DNA of 64,000 nt, taken from positions 1,440,634 to 1,504,633 of the forward strand of contig CP070705.1 of NCBI GenBank assembly GCA_020349965.1, written 5' to 3'. The stretch is from Caldifarciminota bacterium (GTDB lineage: Bacteria > Hydrothermota > Tepidihabitantia > SM23-42). The notes beneath the pieces are model-generated. The model searched no databases. It was not told the origin of the DNA and saw only the letters and a program-made list of their open reading frames with translations. The position numbers and the translations under genes are program-made. Position 1 is the first letter of the stretch, and every line of letters begins with the position of its first letter. Positions 8,137 through 16,859 of the stretch are shown in pieces.

Positions 8137-10581
8137 TCAGTGTGCTTCGTCCCAGTCATGACCCGCCGCGATCGAGATTCTTATCGGTACGCTCAGTTTT
8201 ACGATGTTTTCCATGCTTTCCTTGACAATCTCTTTGGCTTCGTCGGTACGATGTTCTTCGAATTCGAAGAGTAATTCATCGTGGATAGAGAGGAGCAGAC
8301 CCATTCTAAACCCGCCCTCGGTCAATCTCCTCTCTACATCGATCATCGCGATCTTGATGAGGTCGGCGGCGCTACCCTGGATGGGGGTGTTTATGGCTGC
8401 CCGTTTGGAGAATTCCCGTAGATTGTAGTTACCCGAATGGATATCGGGTAGGGGGCGTTTCCGGCCGTACATGGTTTCGGCGTAACCCTTTTCTTCGACG
8501 AGAGCAACAGCCTCATCCCGCCACCGCGCGACCTCGGGGTAGAGGTGGTAGTATGACTCGATGAATTGCGTTGCCTCTTCGCGCGGAATATCGAGGCTCT
8601 GAGCGAGCCCGTAATCGCTCATTCCGTAGATTAGACCGTAGTTCACCACCTTCGCCATACGGCGCTGCTTCTCATCGACTTCATCTTCATCGATGGAGAA
8701 GATGACGCTCGCCGTGTGCCGGTGTATGTCATCGCCGTTGATGAAAGCCTCGACGAGTTTCTTGTCGCTGGTGAGGTGGGCAAGCAGCCTCAGTTCGATC
8801 TGCGAGTAGTCGGCGGAGACTAATTTGTAACCCTCCTGGGCAATAAAACCCTTTCTTATTCTCCTTCCGAGGTCGCTCCTTATGGGAATATTCTGGATGT
8901 TCGGGTTCGACGAGGAAAGTCGCCCCGTGGCGGTTCCTGTTTGATTGAACGTCGTGTGGATCCTGCCCTCTTTGCTCAACATGACCAACGGTTCGAGGTA
9001 GGTGGATCTTATCTTTGCCAGTTCGCGGTATGTCAGTATCTCCTTGGGCACGCTGTGGCTTTGGCTGAGTTGGGTCAGCACTTCGGAATCGGTCGAGTAG
9101 TGGGTCTTGCCGCGTTTTTTCGGCTTGAGCTTCAGCTCGTCGAATAGTATTACGGAGAGTTGTTTGGGTGAATTGATGTTGAACGAACGGCCGGCCATGG
9201 CGTATATCTTTTCTTCTGACTTGTGTAGTTGTTTCTCGACGTCTACGTTGAGTTCTTCGAGATATACGACATCCAATCCGATACCGCGCTTTTCCATCCT
9301 GGCGAGGACGTGAATGAGCGGTTCTTCGATCCTGTCGTATAGGTCGAGCATACGGGCTTCTTCGAGCCGCCGTTTAAGTATTGGACACAGTTGGTTACTG
9401 AACATGGCGATCGCTTCGGGTGTCGGCTCGGCGCAGGACTTGAGGTTCTGCAGGCATATGTCTTCGAACGAATAGGAACGGCGATTAGGTTCGAGCAGCC
9501 AGGACACGATCTGCACGTCGAAGAGGGGTGGTGCAATTGGGATTGTTTGAGCAAATGCCTTGAGGTCGTAGCCGGCTTTGACCGTTTCTCTGCGGTTAAG
9601 AATAAGTGCTGCGCGGTCAAGGTCGGTACGATATACTGTATCTTTAATGCCGCTTACGAACACCTGTCCATCACCGAAGGCAATGCCGACCGCGGCGCTG
9701 TCCTTTAGGGTGTCTGTACCGTTCATCGTTTCTACTTCGATGGTAGCGCGCGTTCCTTTCGCCAATTCTTTAATATAAGAATGGAATTCAAGATCGATCA
9801 AGATCGGCATGATGCGGTCCATGTCCGGTTTTCCTGTCCGTAGTGCTTCAATTGAAAAATCGAGCGGTATATCGGTCTTCAATTCGATCAGTTCACGGGA
9901 CAATCTTGCCTCGTCCTTGTGCCGGGCGAGTCGCGGATCCTTTTCCAGTGCTTCATCGAAGTCCGTGAATTTCTTGATTATTTCCTGGGCGCGCTTAGGG
10001 CCAATGCCTGGAACACCGGGGACGTTGTCTATCGTGTCGCCGGTCAGTGCAAGGTACATAGGGATCTGCTCGGGTGTGACTCCGTATTTTTTGGAAACTC
10101 TGCCGCGGTCGATTATTTCATCGCGGTAGGCGTCATAGACAAAGACATTGTCACTGATGAGTTGAAGCAGGTCCTTGTCCGAAGTCGCGATGTAAACCCT
10201 GCCGTGTTCTTTCAACTTGACTGCGAGGGTGGCGAGCACGTCATCTGCTTCAAAACCGTTGACCTCGAACTGCGGTATGCCCATACATTCAGACAGTTCC
10301 TTTACTTTTTCGATCTGGAACGGAATGTCGGCCGGCGGTGCAGGTCGCGTTGCCTTATAATCTTCAAATATCTCGTCGCGGAACGTTGCGCCCGGCGCGT
10401 CAAAGGCCAGGATGAGGTATTCGGTCGGGATCTTCTTCTTTATTTTCTCAAGCGTATTGAGGAAGCCATATATGCCCGACGTATTTTCACCGCGCGAATT
10501 CTTCAGCGGGTTCTTTATGAATGCGAAATACGAGCGGAAGATGATCGAATGCGCGTCAATGATGACAAACTTCTTGTCCAC
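8137..10581 (-). CDS. polA: DNA polymerase I
   Basis: 814 aa, close to Taq length. It fills gaps and removes RNA primers. Domains: 5'-3' exonuclease/FEN (residues 1-280; GFEADDVLATLA, TGDTIDNVPGVPGIG), a degenerate 3'-5' exonuclease domain (about 290-400) in which the usual DxE metal-binding motif is missing, and the polymerase domain with motif A (SADYSQIELRLLAHL, near 588), motif B (VVNYGLIYGM, near 648) and motif C (LSIHDELLFE, near 763). Proofreading is therefore unlikely. Position 648 is Tyr where most family A enzymes have Phe. Start is GTG 10581, directly after a -10 box. Divergent from the lipid-kinase gene. Confidence 0.96.
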   Translation of the reverse strand: MDKKFVIIDAHSIIFRSYFAFIKNPLKNSRGENTSGIYGFLNTLEKIKKKIPTEYLILAFDAPGATFRDEIFEDYKATRPAPPADIPFQIEKVKELSECMGIPQFEVNGFEADDVLATLAVKLKEHGRVYIATSDKDLLQLISDNVFVYDAYRDEIIDRGRVSKKYGVTPEQIPMYLALTGDTIDNVPGVPGIGPKRAQEIIKKFTDFDEALEKDPRLARHKDEARLSRELIELKTDIPLDFSIEALRTGKPDMDRIMPILIDLEFHSYIKELAKGTRATIEVETMNGTDTLKDSAAVGIAFGDGQVFVSGIKDTVYRTDLDRAALILNRRETVKAGYDLKAFAQTIPIAPPLFDVQIVSWLLEPNRRSYSFEDICLQNLKSCAEPTPEAIAMFSNQLCPILKRRLEEARMLDLYDRIEEPLIHVLARMEKRGIGLDVVYLEELNVDVEKQLHKSEEKIYAMAGRSFNINSPKQLSVILFDELKLKPKKRGKTHYSTDSEVLTQLSQSHSVPKEILTYRELAKIRSTYLEPLVMLSKEGRIHTTFNQTGTATGRLSSSNPNIQNIPIRSDLGRRIRKGFIAQEGYKLVSADYSQIELRLLAHLTSDKKLVEAFINGDDIHRHTASVIFSIDEDEVDEKQRRMAKVVNYGLIYGMSDYGLAQSLDIPREEATQFIESYYHLYPEVARWRDEAVALVEEKGYAETMYGRKRPLPDIHSGNYNLREFSKRAAINTPIQGSAADLIKIAMIDVERRLTEGGFRMGLLLSIHDELLFEFEEHRTDEAKEIVKESMENIVKLSVPIRISIAAGHDWDEAH

Positions 10582-10586
10582 GGTGA

Positions 10587-10615
10587 ATTATACGCAAGAA
10601 CTTCTGAAAAGACAA
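10587..10615 (-). promoter_or_regulatory. polA promoter, leaderless type
   Basis: On the minus strand: TTGTCT (10615-10610), 17-bp spacer, TATAAT (10592-10587), 5 bases to the GTG start. The -35 box is weaker than elsewhere (4 of 6). It lies back to back with the promoter of the divergent gene. Confidence 0.75.
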
Positions 10616-10630
10616 GTCCCTACTGAAGTG

Positions 10631-10658
10631 TTGACAACGCAACTGTTTTCCATAGTAT
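10631..10658 (+). promoter_or_regulatory. promoter of the lipid-kinase-like gene, leaderless type
   Basis: TTGACA (10631-10636), 16-bp spacer, TAGTAT (10653-10658), 6 bases to the ATG at 10665. Confidence 0.8.
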
Positions 10659-10664
10659 TGCAAC

Positions 10665-11597
10665 ATGCCTGACCGCAAGGTCTACGTAATCATCAACCCA
10701 CATGCCGGTTATGGCAAGGCCGGCAAGAGATGGCCTCTTATATTGGAATGCCTGAAGACCGCAGGATTTAGTGTCACCTGGCGTAAGACCGAGAGAATGT
10801 GGCATGCTTACTCTATTGCTCAGGAATACGCGAAGGAAGGTGCAAAGCTAATCATCAGCGTCGGCGGCGAGGGTGTTATGAACGAAATCGTGAACGGTCT
10901 CTTTGCGTACAAAGAGGCGTTCGGCACGATGCCGACACTTGCCATGATTCCGGCGGGAACCGGAACCGACCTTTCAAGAACCCTGCGGATCTCCAAGAAT
11001 CCCCGCGAGGCGGTCGATCAGATCATGAATGGGCGCGAAATGTCGATGGATGCCGGAGTTATCGTCTTCGACCGGGGGGGTAAGACCTGGAAGCGTTATT
11101 TCATCAACGCGGCAGATACTGGTTTGGGCGGAGCCGTGGCAAGGCTCAGCAATAGCCTCCCCAAAATCCTCGGCGGATTCATGACCTTCTTACTTGCAAG
11201 CCTCGCGGCATTATTCAGTTTCAAACGGATGAAACTGCAGATATGGGTCGACGGAAAACTGATTGATAGCGGCCTCATGACCATTGTCGGCGCGCTCAAC
11301 GGACAGTATTTCGGAGGCGGAATGCATGCTGCTCCCATGGCTGTGGTCGATGACGGCATTATGGAATTCATGTACGTCAAGGACACCGGGTTCTTCAAAT
11401 TCTTAGGCAAGGTTTTGGCGAAGGTGTATGAGGGAGAACACCTCGCATACCACAAGGTTCATCTGTGCAGAGGTAGGCGATTGCAGGTCCGTGGTGACAA
11501 GGTATTTCTGGCTGAAGCGGACGGGGAAGTTGAAAGGGCGGACATGATCCACCTCGATGTTTTGCCCGGGGCGGTCAGGATCCTGGTGCCTAAGTAG
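10665..11597 (+). CDS. diacylglycerol kinase catalytic-domain family protein (YegS/BmrU-like)
   Basis: 310 aa. The family phosphorylates lipids such as diacylglycerol at the inner membrane. The N terminus has the nucleotide-binding NPHAGYGKAGK, and there is a PAGTGTDLSRTL box near 96-107. The hallmark GGDGT(x)NE motif reads GGEGVMNE at residues 67-74: Asp is replaced by Glu and Thr by Val. PAGTGTD also differs from the usual PLGTGND. The enzyme may be divergent in substrate or weakened in activity. Monocistronic and convergent with nadD, whose stop is immediately adjacent. Confidence 0.82.
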   Translation: MPDRKVYVIINPHAGYGKAGKRWPLILECLKTAGFSVTWRKTERMWHAYSIAQEYAKEGAKLIISVGGEGVMNEIVNGLFAYKEAFGTMPTLAMIPAGTGTDLSRTLRISKNPREAVDQIMNGREMSMDAGVIVFDRGGKTWKRYFINAADTGLGGAVARLSNSLPKILGGFMTFLLASLAALFSFKRMKLQIWVDGKLIDSGLMTIVGALNGQYFGGGMHAAPMAVVDDGIMEFMYVKDTGFFKFLGKVLAKVYEGEHLAYHKVHLCRGRRLQVRGDKVFLAEADGEVERADMIHLDVLPGAVRILVPK

Positions 11598-12167
11598 TTA
11601 CATCTTGTAAAGGTTGTTTTGCCTGATGTATTCGAGTACATCTGGTTCCACCAGGTAACGCACAGAAAGGTTTTTCTGTATTCTCGACCGGATCATTGTC
11701 GATGAAATGTCGATGAGAGGTGCCGTGCTGATCATGATTCGGTCGAAGAATTTCGACTCCTTTTTAACTTCATGATGTGATCTGCGCATAACGACGATCC
11801 TGCACTCCCGGAATAGTTCTTCCGGATCCTTCCATGTTTCGATCTCAAGCCACTGGTCGCTGCCGATCATCAGATATAGTTCGTCCGTTGTCTGTTCTTT
11901 CAAGGCTTTGATTGTTTCGATCGTATATGTAGTATCGGAGATTCTTCTCTCGACGTCACTCAATGCGAAGTGTTCATTCCCGGAGATCGCAAGCTTCGTC
12001 ATTTCATAGCGGTTGTGGTAGGCCGAATAGGTGGATTTGTGCGGCGGGTGTCCCGACGGGACGAATAGAACCCTGTGGAGATGGAACTCTTCGAAGACGT
12101 GTTGGGCAATTATAAGATGGCCGATGTGCGGCGGATCAAAGAGACCGCCGAATACCCCGCTTTTCAT
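11598..12167 (-). CDS. nadD: nicotinate-nucleotide adenylyltransferase
   Basis: 189 aa. It makes deamido-NAD from nicotinate mononucleotide and ATP. The nucleotidyltransferase motif GGLFDPPHIGHL is at residues 7-18, followed by VPSGHPPHK, DQWLEIETWKDPEEL, and the ISSTMIRSRI signature near the C terminus (usual ISSTxIR). The ATG overlaps the bamD stop by 4 bases. Last gene of the eight-gene leftward operon that starts at the slipin gene. Confidence 0.95.
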   Translation of the reverse strand: MKSGVFGGLFDPPHIGHLIIAQHVFEEFHLHRVLFVPSGHPPHKSTYSAYHNRYEMTKLAISGNEHFALSDVERRISDTTYTIETIKALKEQTTDELYLMIGSDQWLEIETWKDPEELFRECRIVVMRRSHHEVKKESKFFDRIMISTAPLIDISSTMIRSRIQKNLSVRYLVEPDVLEYIRQNNLYKM

Positions 12168-12919
12168 CAGTCGCTGCTCTCTTCATTGTTTTTTTCGAGC
12201 TCGGCGATCCGCTCGGACGCCTCTTCACGCCAGCGGTCATCATCGAGAAGTCCTTTGTATAGTTCAAGAGCCGCGCCAACCTGGTCTTGCTTTTCATGAA
12301 TTTGAGCGGCACGATACGCTGCTTCCGCAGCCGATTCGGTCTCGGGGTAGTTGCTCATGATATATTCATAGTAGAGCAAAGCGGCCTCAGGTTCTTTCAG
12401 CTTTTCATAAAGTTTGCCGTTTTCCAATTCCTTCTTGGCGAGCCGATTGCGGGCGGTGAGTATTTCCTTTCGCACTTCTTCGGTGTGCTCCGAATTCGGA
12501 TATCGGGTAAGGAATTCGTCGAATACGCGGATCGCCTTCCTCAAATTACCCAGATCTTTCTCATAATCGGGTGCCGCGAGGAGGTGCGCTTTGGCGCGGT
12601 AGAAAAAAGCCTCTTCCAATTGAGGAGAGTTCGGAAAGTGCCTTAGCAAGTAATCAAACTCAACGATGGCCTGATCGTATTCTTTGCGTTCGAGATAGGT
12701 GCGTCCTAGCCAATACTGAGCGTCATCGACGAACTCCGACGAAGGGTGGTAGAATAGAATCCGCTCAAAAGCTGCTACTGCACTTTCGTATTTCTTTGCG
12801 TCGTAGAGAGAGCGCGCACGCTGGAATTCCTCTGCCGGCTCGAGCGGTGTCAGGGTCTCACGTGGCGCGCATGAGAGTGTAAGAACCAGAACTGGGCAGA
12901 AAATCAGGATCGGTCTCAT
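12167..12919 (-). CDS. bamD: outer-membrane assembly lipoprotein, BamD/YfiO family
   Basis: 250 aa. Signal peptide with lipobox LTLSC (Cys at residue 16), then five or so TPR units (AQYWLGRTYLERKEYDQAIVE and relatives). BamD supports insertion of beta-barrel proteins with BamA. It has the typical length and an early YDAKKYESAVAAFERIL repeat. GGAGAAAAC precedes the ATG; the gene overlaps its upstream TPR lipoprotein by 4 bases and nadD by 1 base. Other tetratricopeptide lipoproteins look similar, so BamD identity is likely rather than certain. Confidence 0.8.
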   Translation of the reverse strand: MRPILIFCPVLVLTLSCAPRETLTPLEPAEEFQRARSLYDAKKYESAVAAFERILFYHPSSEFVDDAQYWLGRTYLERKEYDQAIVEFDYLLRHFPNSPQLEEAFFYRAKAHLLAAPDYEKDLGNLRKAIRVFDEFLTRYPNSEHTEEVRKEILTARNRLAKKELENGKLYEKLKEPEAALLYYEYIMSNYPETESAAEAAYRAAQIHEKQDQVGAALELYKGLLDDDRWREEASERIAELEKNNEESSD

Positions 12920-13797
12920 GTTTTCTCCTTTATTTCATTGATGCGTTCCTTTGCTTTTATTGTCATTTCGCCTTTCTGGTAAGGATCGAGGCGCAGAACT
13001 TTTTTATACAATTCAAGAGCGGTGTCGTAGTTCTCCCTTACGTAGTAGATCTCGGCGGTGTAGTAATAGGCGTCATCCAGCATCGATTTCGGCTCCTGGT
13101 TTGCGATGATATGTCCGAAATATATCTCGGCGCTATCCAGTGCTCCGGCCGCAAAGTGTTTCTTGCCGAGGGTGAATTGTATCTCACTCACGAGGAGGAG
13201 ATTTGCGGCAGTCTTCAAGCGCTCATACTCCGTGACCGCCATTGGCAATGCCAATCGGTAATCTCCTGTTGCTGCCAATGATCTGATCAATTTGGGTTTT
13301 GAGTTCTTTGCCTCCTCCGACGTTGAATCGATTTGCAGGGCTCGAGTGTATGCTTTGATCGCTGCTTCATGATTGCCGCTCTGGAAATTGATATCTCCGA
13401 TCAAGAAGAGATTGCTTGCCTGCTCGTACTCGGGTACGAGTTTAGTGATCTCCTGATAGAGGAAAAGCGCTCTATCCGGAGCATTGATCTTCAGGGCGTT
13501 CTGGGACAGTATGTTATATATCCTTATGATGCTGTCCTTGAATATGGTGTCGTTATCGAGCGAAGTTCCGAAATACTTCATTGCTTCGGCATACTCGTTC
13601 TTCCGAAGATAGCAATATCCGATCAGATATTGTATTTCCGCATTCCTTTCGTTGCGTAGCGATATGATCTCGGTTAGTGCCCGGTCATAGTTCCACTGGT
13701 TTATGAACCTGCGCGCGTTGATGATACGTTCTTCTTTTCGCGTGCAACTCAGGGGCAGTAGCAGTAAAAAGCAGAGGAGTGTCAAGGTTCTGTGCAT
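12916..13797 (-). CDS. TPR-repeat lipoprotein
   Basis: 293 aa. N-terminal signal peptide with lipobox PLSC (Cys at about 18), then repeated TPR-type helices (IQYLIGYCYLRKNEYAEAMKYF; YYTAEIYYVRENYDTALELYKKVL). It is probably anchored in the outer membrane facing the periplasm. It sits directly before bamD with a 4-base overlap, so a role next to the Bam machinery or in envelope assembly is plausible, but no specific function can be read from the sequence. Confidence 0.75.
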   Translation of the reverse strand: MHRTLTLLCFLLLLPLSCTRKEERIINARRFINQWNYDRALTEIISLRNERNAEIQYLIGYCYLRKNEYAEAMKYFGTSLDNDTIFKDSIIRIYNILSQNALKINAPDRALFLYQEITKLVPEYEQASNLFLIGDINFQSGNHEAAIKAYTRALQIDSTSEEAKNSKPKLIRSLAATGDYRLALPMAVTEYERLKTAANLLLVSEIQFTLGKKHFAAGALDSAEIYFGHIIANQEPKSMLDDAYYYTAEIYYVRENYDTALELYKKVLRLDPYQKGEMTIKAKERINEIKEKT

Positions 13798-13811
13798 GCT
13801 TAGTTGCTGCT

Positions 13812-14261
13812 CTACTTCTTTTCTAGTCTTTCGAGCAGGCGTAGATAGGATTCCAGTAACCCGCGGAATTCTGATACCAACAGCAATTTCTGATGTTCGA
13901 CGATCTTCGTTTCTTCCCGGATCCTGCCGAGTTCGGTTTGGGCCTCTTTGAGGAACCGCTGAGCCTCAACGCGGGCATTTGCAATGATCGTTTCTGATTC
14001 CTTCTTTGCTCCGCTCTTCAGATCATCAGCGGCTTTCTGTGTCGTCGTCAACGTATCTTGAAGTATCTTTTCCATTCGGCGGTAATCCTCGATTTTCAGA
14101 TCCATATCTTTCACTCGTTCCGAAAGACCCGCGTTCGCTCGAAGTAATTCCTCCATTTCGGTCGCTACCATATCCAGGAATTCTCTCACCTCATGCGAAT
14201 CATACCCGCGTACGGTCTTCTTGAATTCTTGCTTGCGAATCTCTAATGGCGTAATTGGCAT
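13812..14261 (-). CDS. DivIVA-domain coiled-coil protein
   Basis: 149 aa. The N terminus MPITPLEIRKQEFKKTVRGYD matches the DivIVA membrane-curvature-binding domain (IRxxxFxxxxRGYDxxEVxxFL, here to residue 30), followed by a long coiled coil. DivIVA proteins mark poles and septa and recruit partners. GGAGGAGG lies upstream of the ATG. It falls 14 bases before the TPR lipoprotein and 27 bases after the GGDEF gene. DivIVA is best known from Gram-positives, so its place in an outer-membrane assembly operon is notable. Confidence 0.85.
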   Translation of the reverse strand: MPITPLEIRKQEFKKTVRGYDSHEVREFLDMVATEMEELLRANAGLSERVKDMDLKIEDYRRMEKILQDTLTTTQKAADDLKSGAKKESETIIANARVEAQRFLKEAQTELGRIREETKIVEHQKLLLVSEFRGLLESYLRLLERLEKK

Positions 14262-14288
14262 TTTACCTCCTCCGACGTTGCATCGGTG

Positions 14289-15293
14289 CTACTCAAAACC
14301 ACAGATACGACCGCCACCCTGACGCTTTGCTCTGCGGAGGGCGTTTTCGACTTTCTTTATCATTTGCCGTGTGTCGCCGGCATCTTCGGGGAACCCCGCT
14401 ATACCTATGGAGACGCTGATTTCCTCGACCCGAAGGTTATCCTTGAAAAAATCGTGGTTACTTACGTTCCGTAAAATTCTCTGCGCCGTCTTGTAAGCAT
14501 ATGCTTTCCTTGTTTCAGGGAGAAGGGCTATGAATTCGTCTCCGCCGTAGCGCGCCAGTATGTCGACACTTCTCAGGCTGCGTTCAAGGATCCTGGCCAT
14601 CTGCTTGAGCACATCGTCGCCCCTGCGCATGTCAAATTCTTCATTGACTGATCGCAGTGAGTCGATATCGATCACGATGACAGAAAGGTTATGCTCGTAA
14701 CGCGATGCGCGCTGCAACTCGGTGTTCAAGTGGCTGTCGAAGTATTGCCGGTTATAGACTCCGGTCAGTATGTCAATCCAATTCTGCTGTTTCACGCGGG
14801 AGTAGAAGCAGTTAGGTTGTATTAGATGTTCGACGAAAACATAAGGATGTGTCTTGAGAGTTTCGATGAGCTCGCTGGAAGTGATGCCTTCCACGTCATA
14901 CATACACAGAACGAAGAACCGGTTATCGGGTTGTCTGATAAAGTCGTCGAGCACGTTCTCTATCGCAACATAATCGCGGCCGCTCTCAAGAAGAATCCTC
15001 AGTCCTTGCCGCGTCTTAGGTAATTTCCTGTATTCGCGCTTCAGCCAGCTGACCAATGATTTCGGCCGAACCTCTTCGGCGACTGCGGTAATGCGTGTAC
15101 GGAAATTTTTTCGTAAGGTCTTGCAGAGTTGTTTGCTGCCGATGAATATGACTTTCTCGCGGCGTTCGATGCCGTCATTGATCAACGGAGATATATTATC
15201 AAGAAGCTGTGCATTGCCTCTGTATAGATACAACGCATGCAAGGGAAGGCTTATCTCGATGCCTTCATAACCGATCTTCACGAAGCGGGTCAT
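14289..15293 (-). CDS. diguanylate cyclase with N-terminal MEDS-type sensory domain
   Basis: 334 aa. Residues 15-160 resemble the MEDS (DcmR sensory) fold: ALYLYRGNAQLLDNISPLI, then KVIFIGS. Residues 165-330 form a GGDEF domain (DILTGVYNRQYFD, RYGGDEFIALL near 250), with an RxxD inhibitory site (RSVD) five residues before GGDEF. It should make cyclic-di-GMP and be product-inhibited. It is 2 bases from the aminotransferase gene, so they are translated together. Confidence 0.85.
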   Translation of the reverse strand: MTRFVKIGYEGIEISLPLHALYLYRGNAQLLDNISPLINDGIERREKVIFIGSKQLCKTLRKNFRTRITAVAEEVRPKSLVSWLKREYRKLPKTRQGLRILLESGRDYVAIENVLDDFIRQPDNRFFVLCMYDVEGITSSELIETLKTHPYVFVEHLIQPNCFYSRVKQQNWIDILTGVYNRQYFDSHLNTELQRASRYEHNLSVIVIDIDSLRSVNEEFDMRRGDDVLKQMARILERSLRSVDILARYGGDEFIALLPETRKAYAYKTAQRILRNVSNHDFFKDNLRVEEISVSIGIAGFPEDAGDTRQMIKKVENALRRAKRQGGGRICGFE

Positions 15294-15295
15294 CT

Positions 15296-16384
15296 CTACT
15301 TCTGGTCACTACAGGCGACGGCCTGCAGTATATCGAGTGCCTTGGATAATTTTTCTACTGTGTAGTTACCCATGTGACCGATGCGGATGATCGTCCCTCT
15401 TAGGTTTGCCTGGCCATTGGCGAACAAAATCTTGTGTTGTTCCTTAATCTCCTTTATTATTGGGGTGCTGTCTTTACCCGGTGGCATCTTTGCGACGGTC
15501 AGCGCGTTCGAAGGTCGTTCTGGCAACAATTCGAATCCCATGCTGTGTACCCTTTCGCGTACATACTCTGCGATCTCGGCATGTTTCTGGAAATTGTGCT
15601 GGAGGCCTTTCTCAAGAATCATATCGAGGCCTTTTTTCATACCACAGAGGATCGTGATGGCCGGAGTGAAGGGTGTCTGGTTCTTATCACGGAATTTCCT
15701 GTAGGTTTCGATATTGAAATAATACTTGGGCAGATCAGAGTTTGCTGCACGCGCGAGGGCGCGTTTGGACATTGATACAAATGCTATGCCCGGTGGTGCC
15801 ATAAGTGCTTTCTGAGATGCTCCGACTAAGACATCGACGTTCCACTCATCTTGCGGGCAGTAGTCTGCTCCGATCCCCGCGACTCCGTCTACGACAAGAC
15901 AAGCATCAAATGCCCTTGCGACTTCTCCGAATCTCTTGATGTCGTTGAGCGCTCCAGTAGAGGTTTCTGTCAGTGTGGTGAGTATTACCGGCGATTTTGG
16001 AGCCTTACGCAGCGCTTCCTCGATCTGACCCGGCTCGATCGACTTGCCGTACTCTGCTTTGACAAGTATGGGTTCGATGCCATATGAGGTACATAGTTCG
16101 AACCAGCGTTCGCCGAACTTACCGGAGATAGCCACGATCGGTTTGTCTTTGCGGGAGAGGACGTTAGCACATGCAGCTTCCATACCGCCGGTACCGGAGG
16201 ATGTGAATAAAAATATATCGCAGTTCGGGGCGGCCAGTATTTCTTTGAGATCCTCGGTCAAGGCATTGTAAAGTTCACCAAAGGCATTCTCGCGGTGGTA
16301 GACAAGCGGGCATGATGTTTCACGCAATACCTCATCAGGGACGTCGATCGGACCCGGTGTGAACAGCGTATACCTACTCTTCAA
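15296..16384 (-). CDS. class V aminotransferase, serine-pyruvate/alanine-glyoxylate type
   Basis: 362 aa. A PLP fold-type I enzyme with the N-terminal FTPGPIDVPDEVL, SSGTGGMEAA, VVDGVAGIGA (PLP-ring Asp) and GASQKALMAPPG, where Lys192 should bind PLP. The family includes serine-pyruvate, serine-glyoxylate and alanine-glyoxylate aminotransferases; the exact substrate cannot be read. Start is TTG 16384 with AGGAG five bases upstream, overlapping the archaemetzincin gene by 11 bases. Confidence 0.87.
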   Translation of the reverse strand: MKSRYTLFTPGPIDVPDEVLRETSCPLVYHRENAFGELYNALTEDLKEILAAPNCDIFLFTSSGTGGMEAACANVLSRKDKPIVAISGKFGERWFELCTSYGIEPILVKAEYGKSIEPGQIEEALRKAPKSPVILTTLTETSTGALNDIKRFGEVARAFDACLVVDGVAGIGADYCPQDEWNVDVLVGASQKALMAPPGIAFVSMSKRALARAANSDLPKYYFNIETYRKFRDKNQTPFTPAITILCGMKKGLDMILEKGLQHNFQKHAEIAEYVRERVHSMGFELLPERPSNALTVAKMPPGKDSTPIIKEIKEQHKILFANGQANLRGTIIRIGHMGNYTVEKLSKALDILQAVACSDQK

Positions 16385-16859
16385 TCATTCTCCTGCAACT
16401 ATCGCACGGCCTTTCACTTTTTTGGTCTGTATCCTCGACGGTGTTCGAGAAATGCATTACACAGCGCGGGTGTTCACAGTGTCCGAGGCCGAGGAGATGG
16501 CCGGCTTCATGCACTACTTCCTTGGATACTCGTTCTTTCAATTTCGGCCCGCCGAGGCGATAGATCGACACGATCGCTGAGCGGTGAATGGGGTGAGCAA
16601 TGCCAAATATAAAACGCGTGCCAACAACGCGAATGTCGACATCAACGACCCCCATCTTCAATTCATTCACATTGTCGTTGAGTTCGTTCAGTCTTCTGAT
16701 GATGCGTCGCGGGTTATATTGCCTTGTCCATCCATCGTATGAATCTTCCGGTATCTCGAAATACCCGCCGAAACGCGAATCCATATTGAGGCAATTCTTC
16801 AATGAAGATTCAACGATATTATAACAGTCCAAGCCCTTTTGCTGGTAGACTGATGTCAC
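16374..16859 (-). CDS. archaemetzincin-type zinc metalloprotease
   Basis: 161 aa, slightly short for the family. The diagnostic motif HEAGHLLGLGHC (His117, Glu118, His121, His127, Cys128) is followed by CVMHFSN and a CDSC pair (Cys152, Cys155), which together bind one catalytic and one structural zinc. The preceding FIFGIAHP and AIVSIYRLGG also match archaemetzincins. There is no signal peptide, so it is probably cytoplasmic. The GTG start overlaps the slipin stop by one base (TAGTG), giving tight coupling. Confidence 0.88.
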   Translation of the reverse strand: MTSVYQQKGLDCYNIVESSLKNCLNMDSRFGGYFEIPEDSYDGWTRQYNPRRIIRRLNELNDNVNELKMGVVDVDIRVVGTRFIFGIAHPIHRSAIVSIYRLGGPKLKERVSKEVVHEAGHLLGLGHCEHPRCVMHFSNTVEDTDQKSERPCDSCRRMIEE

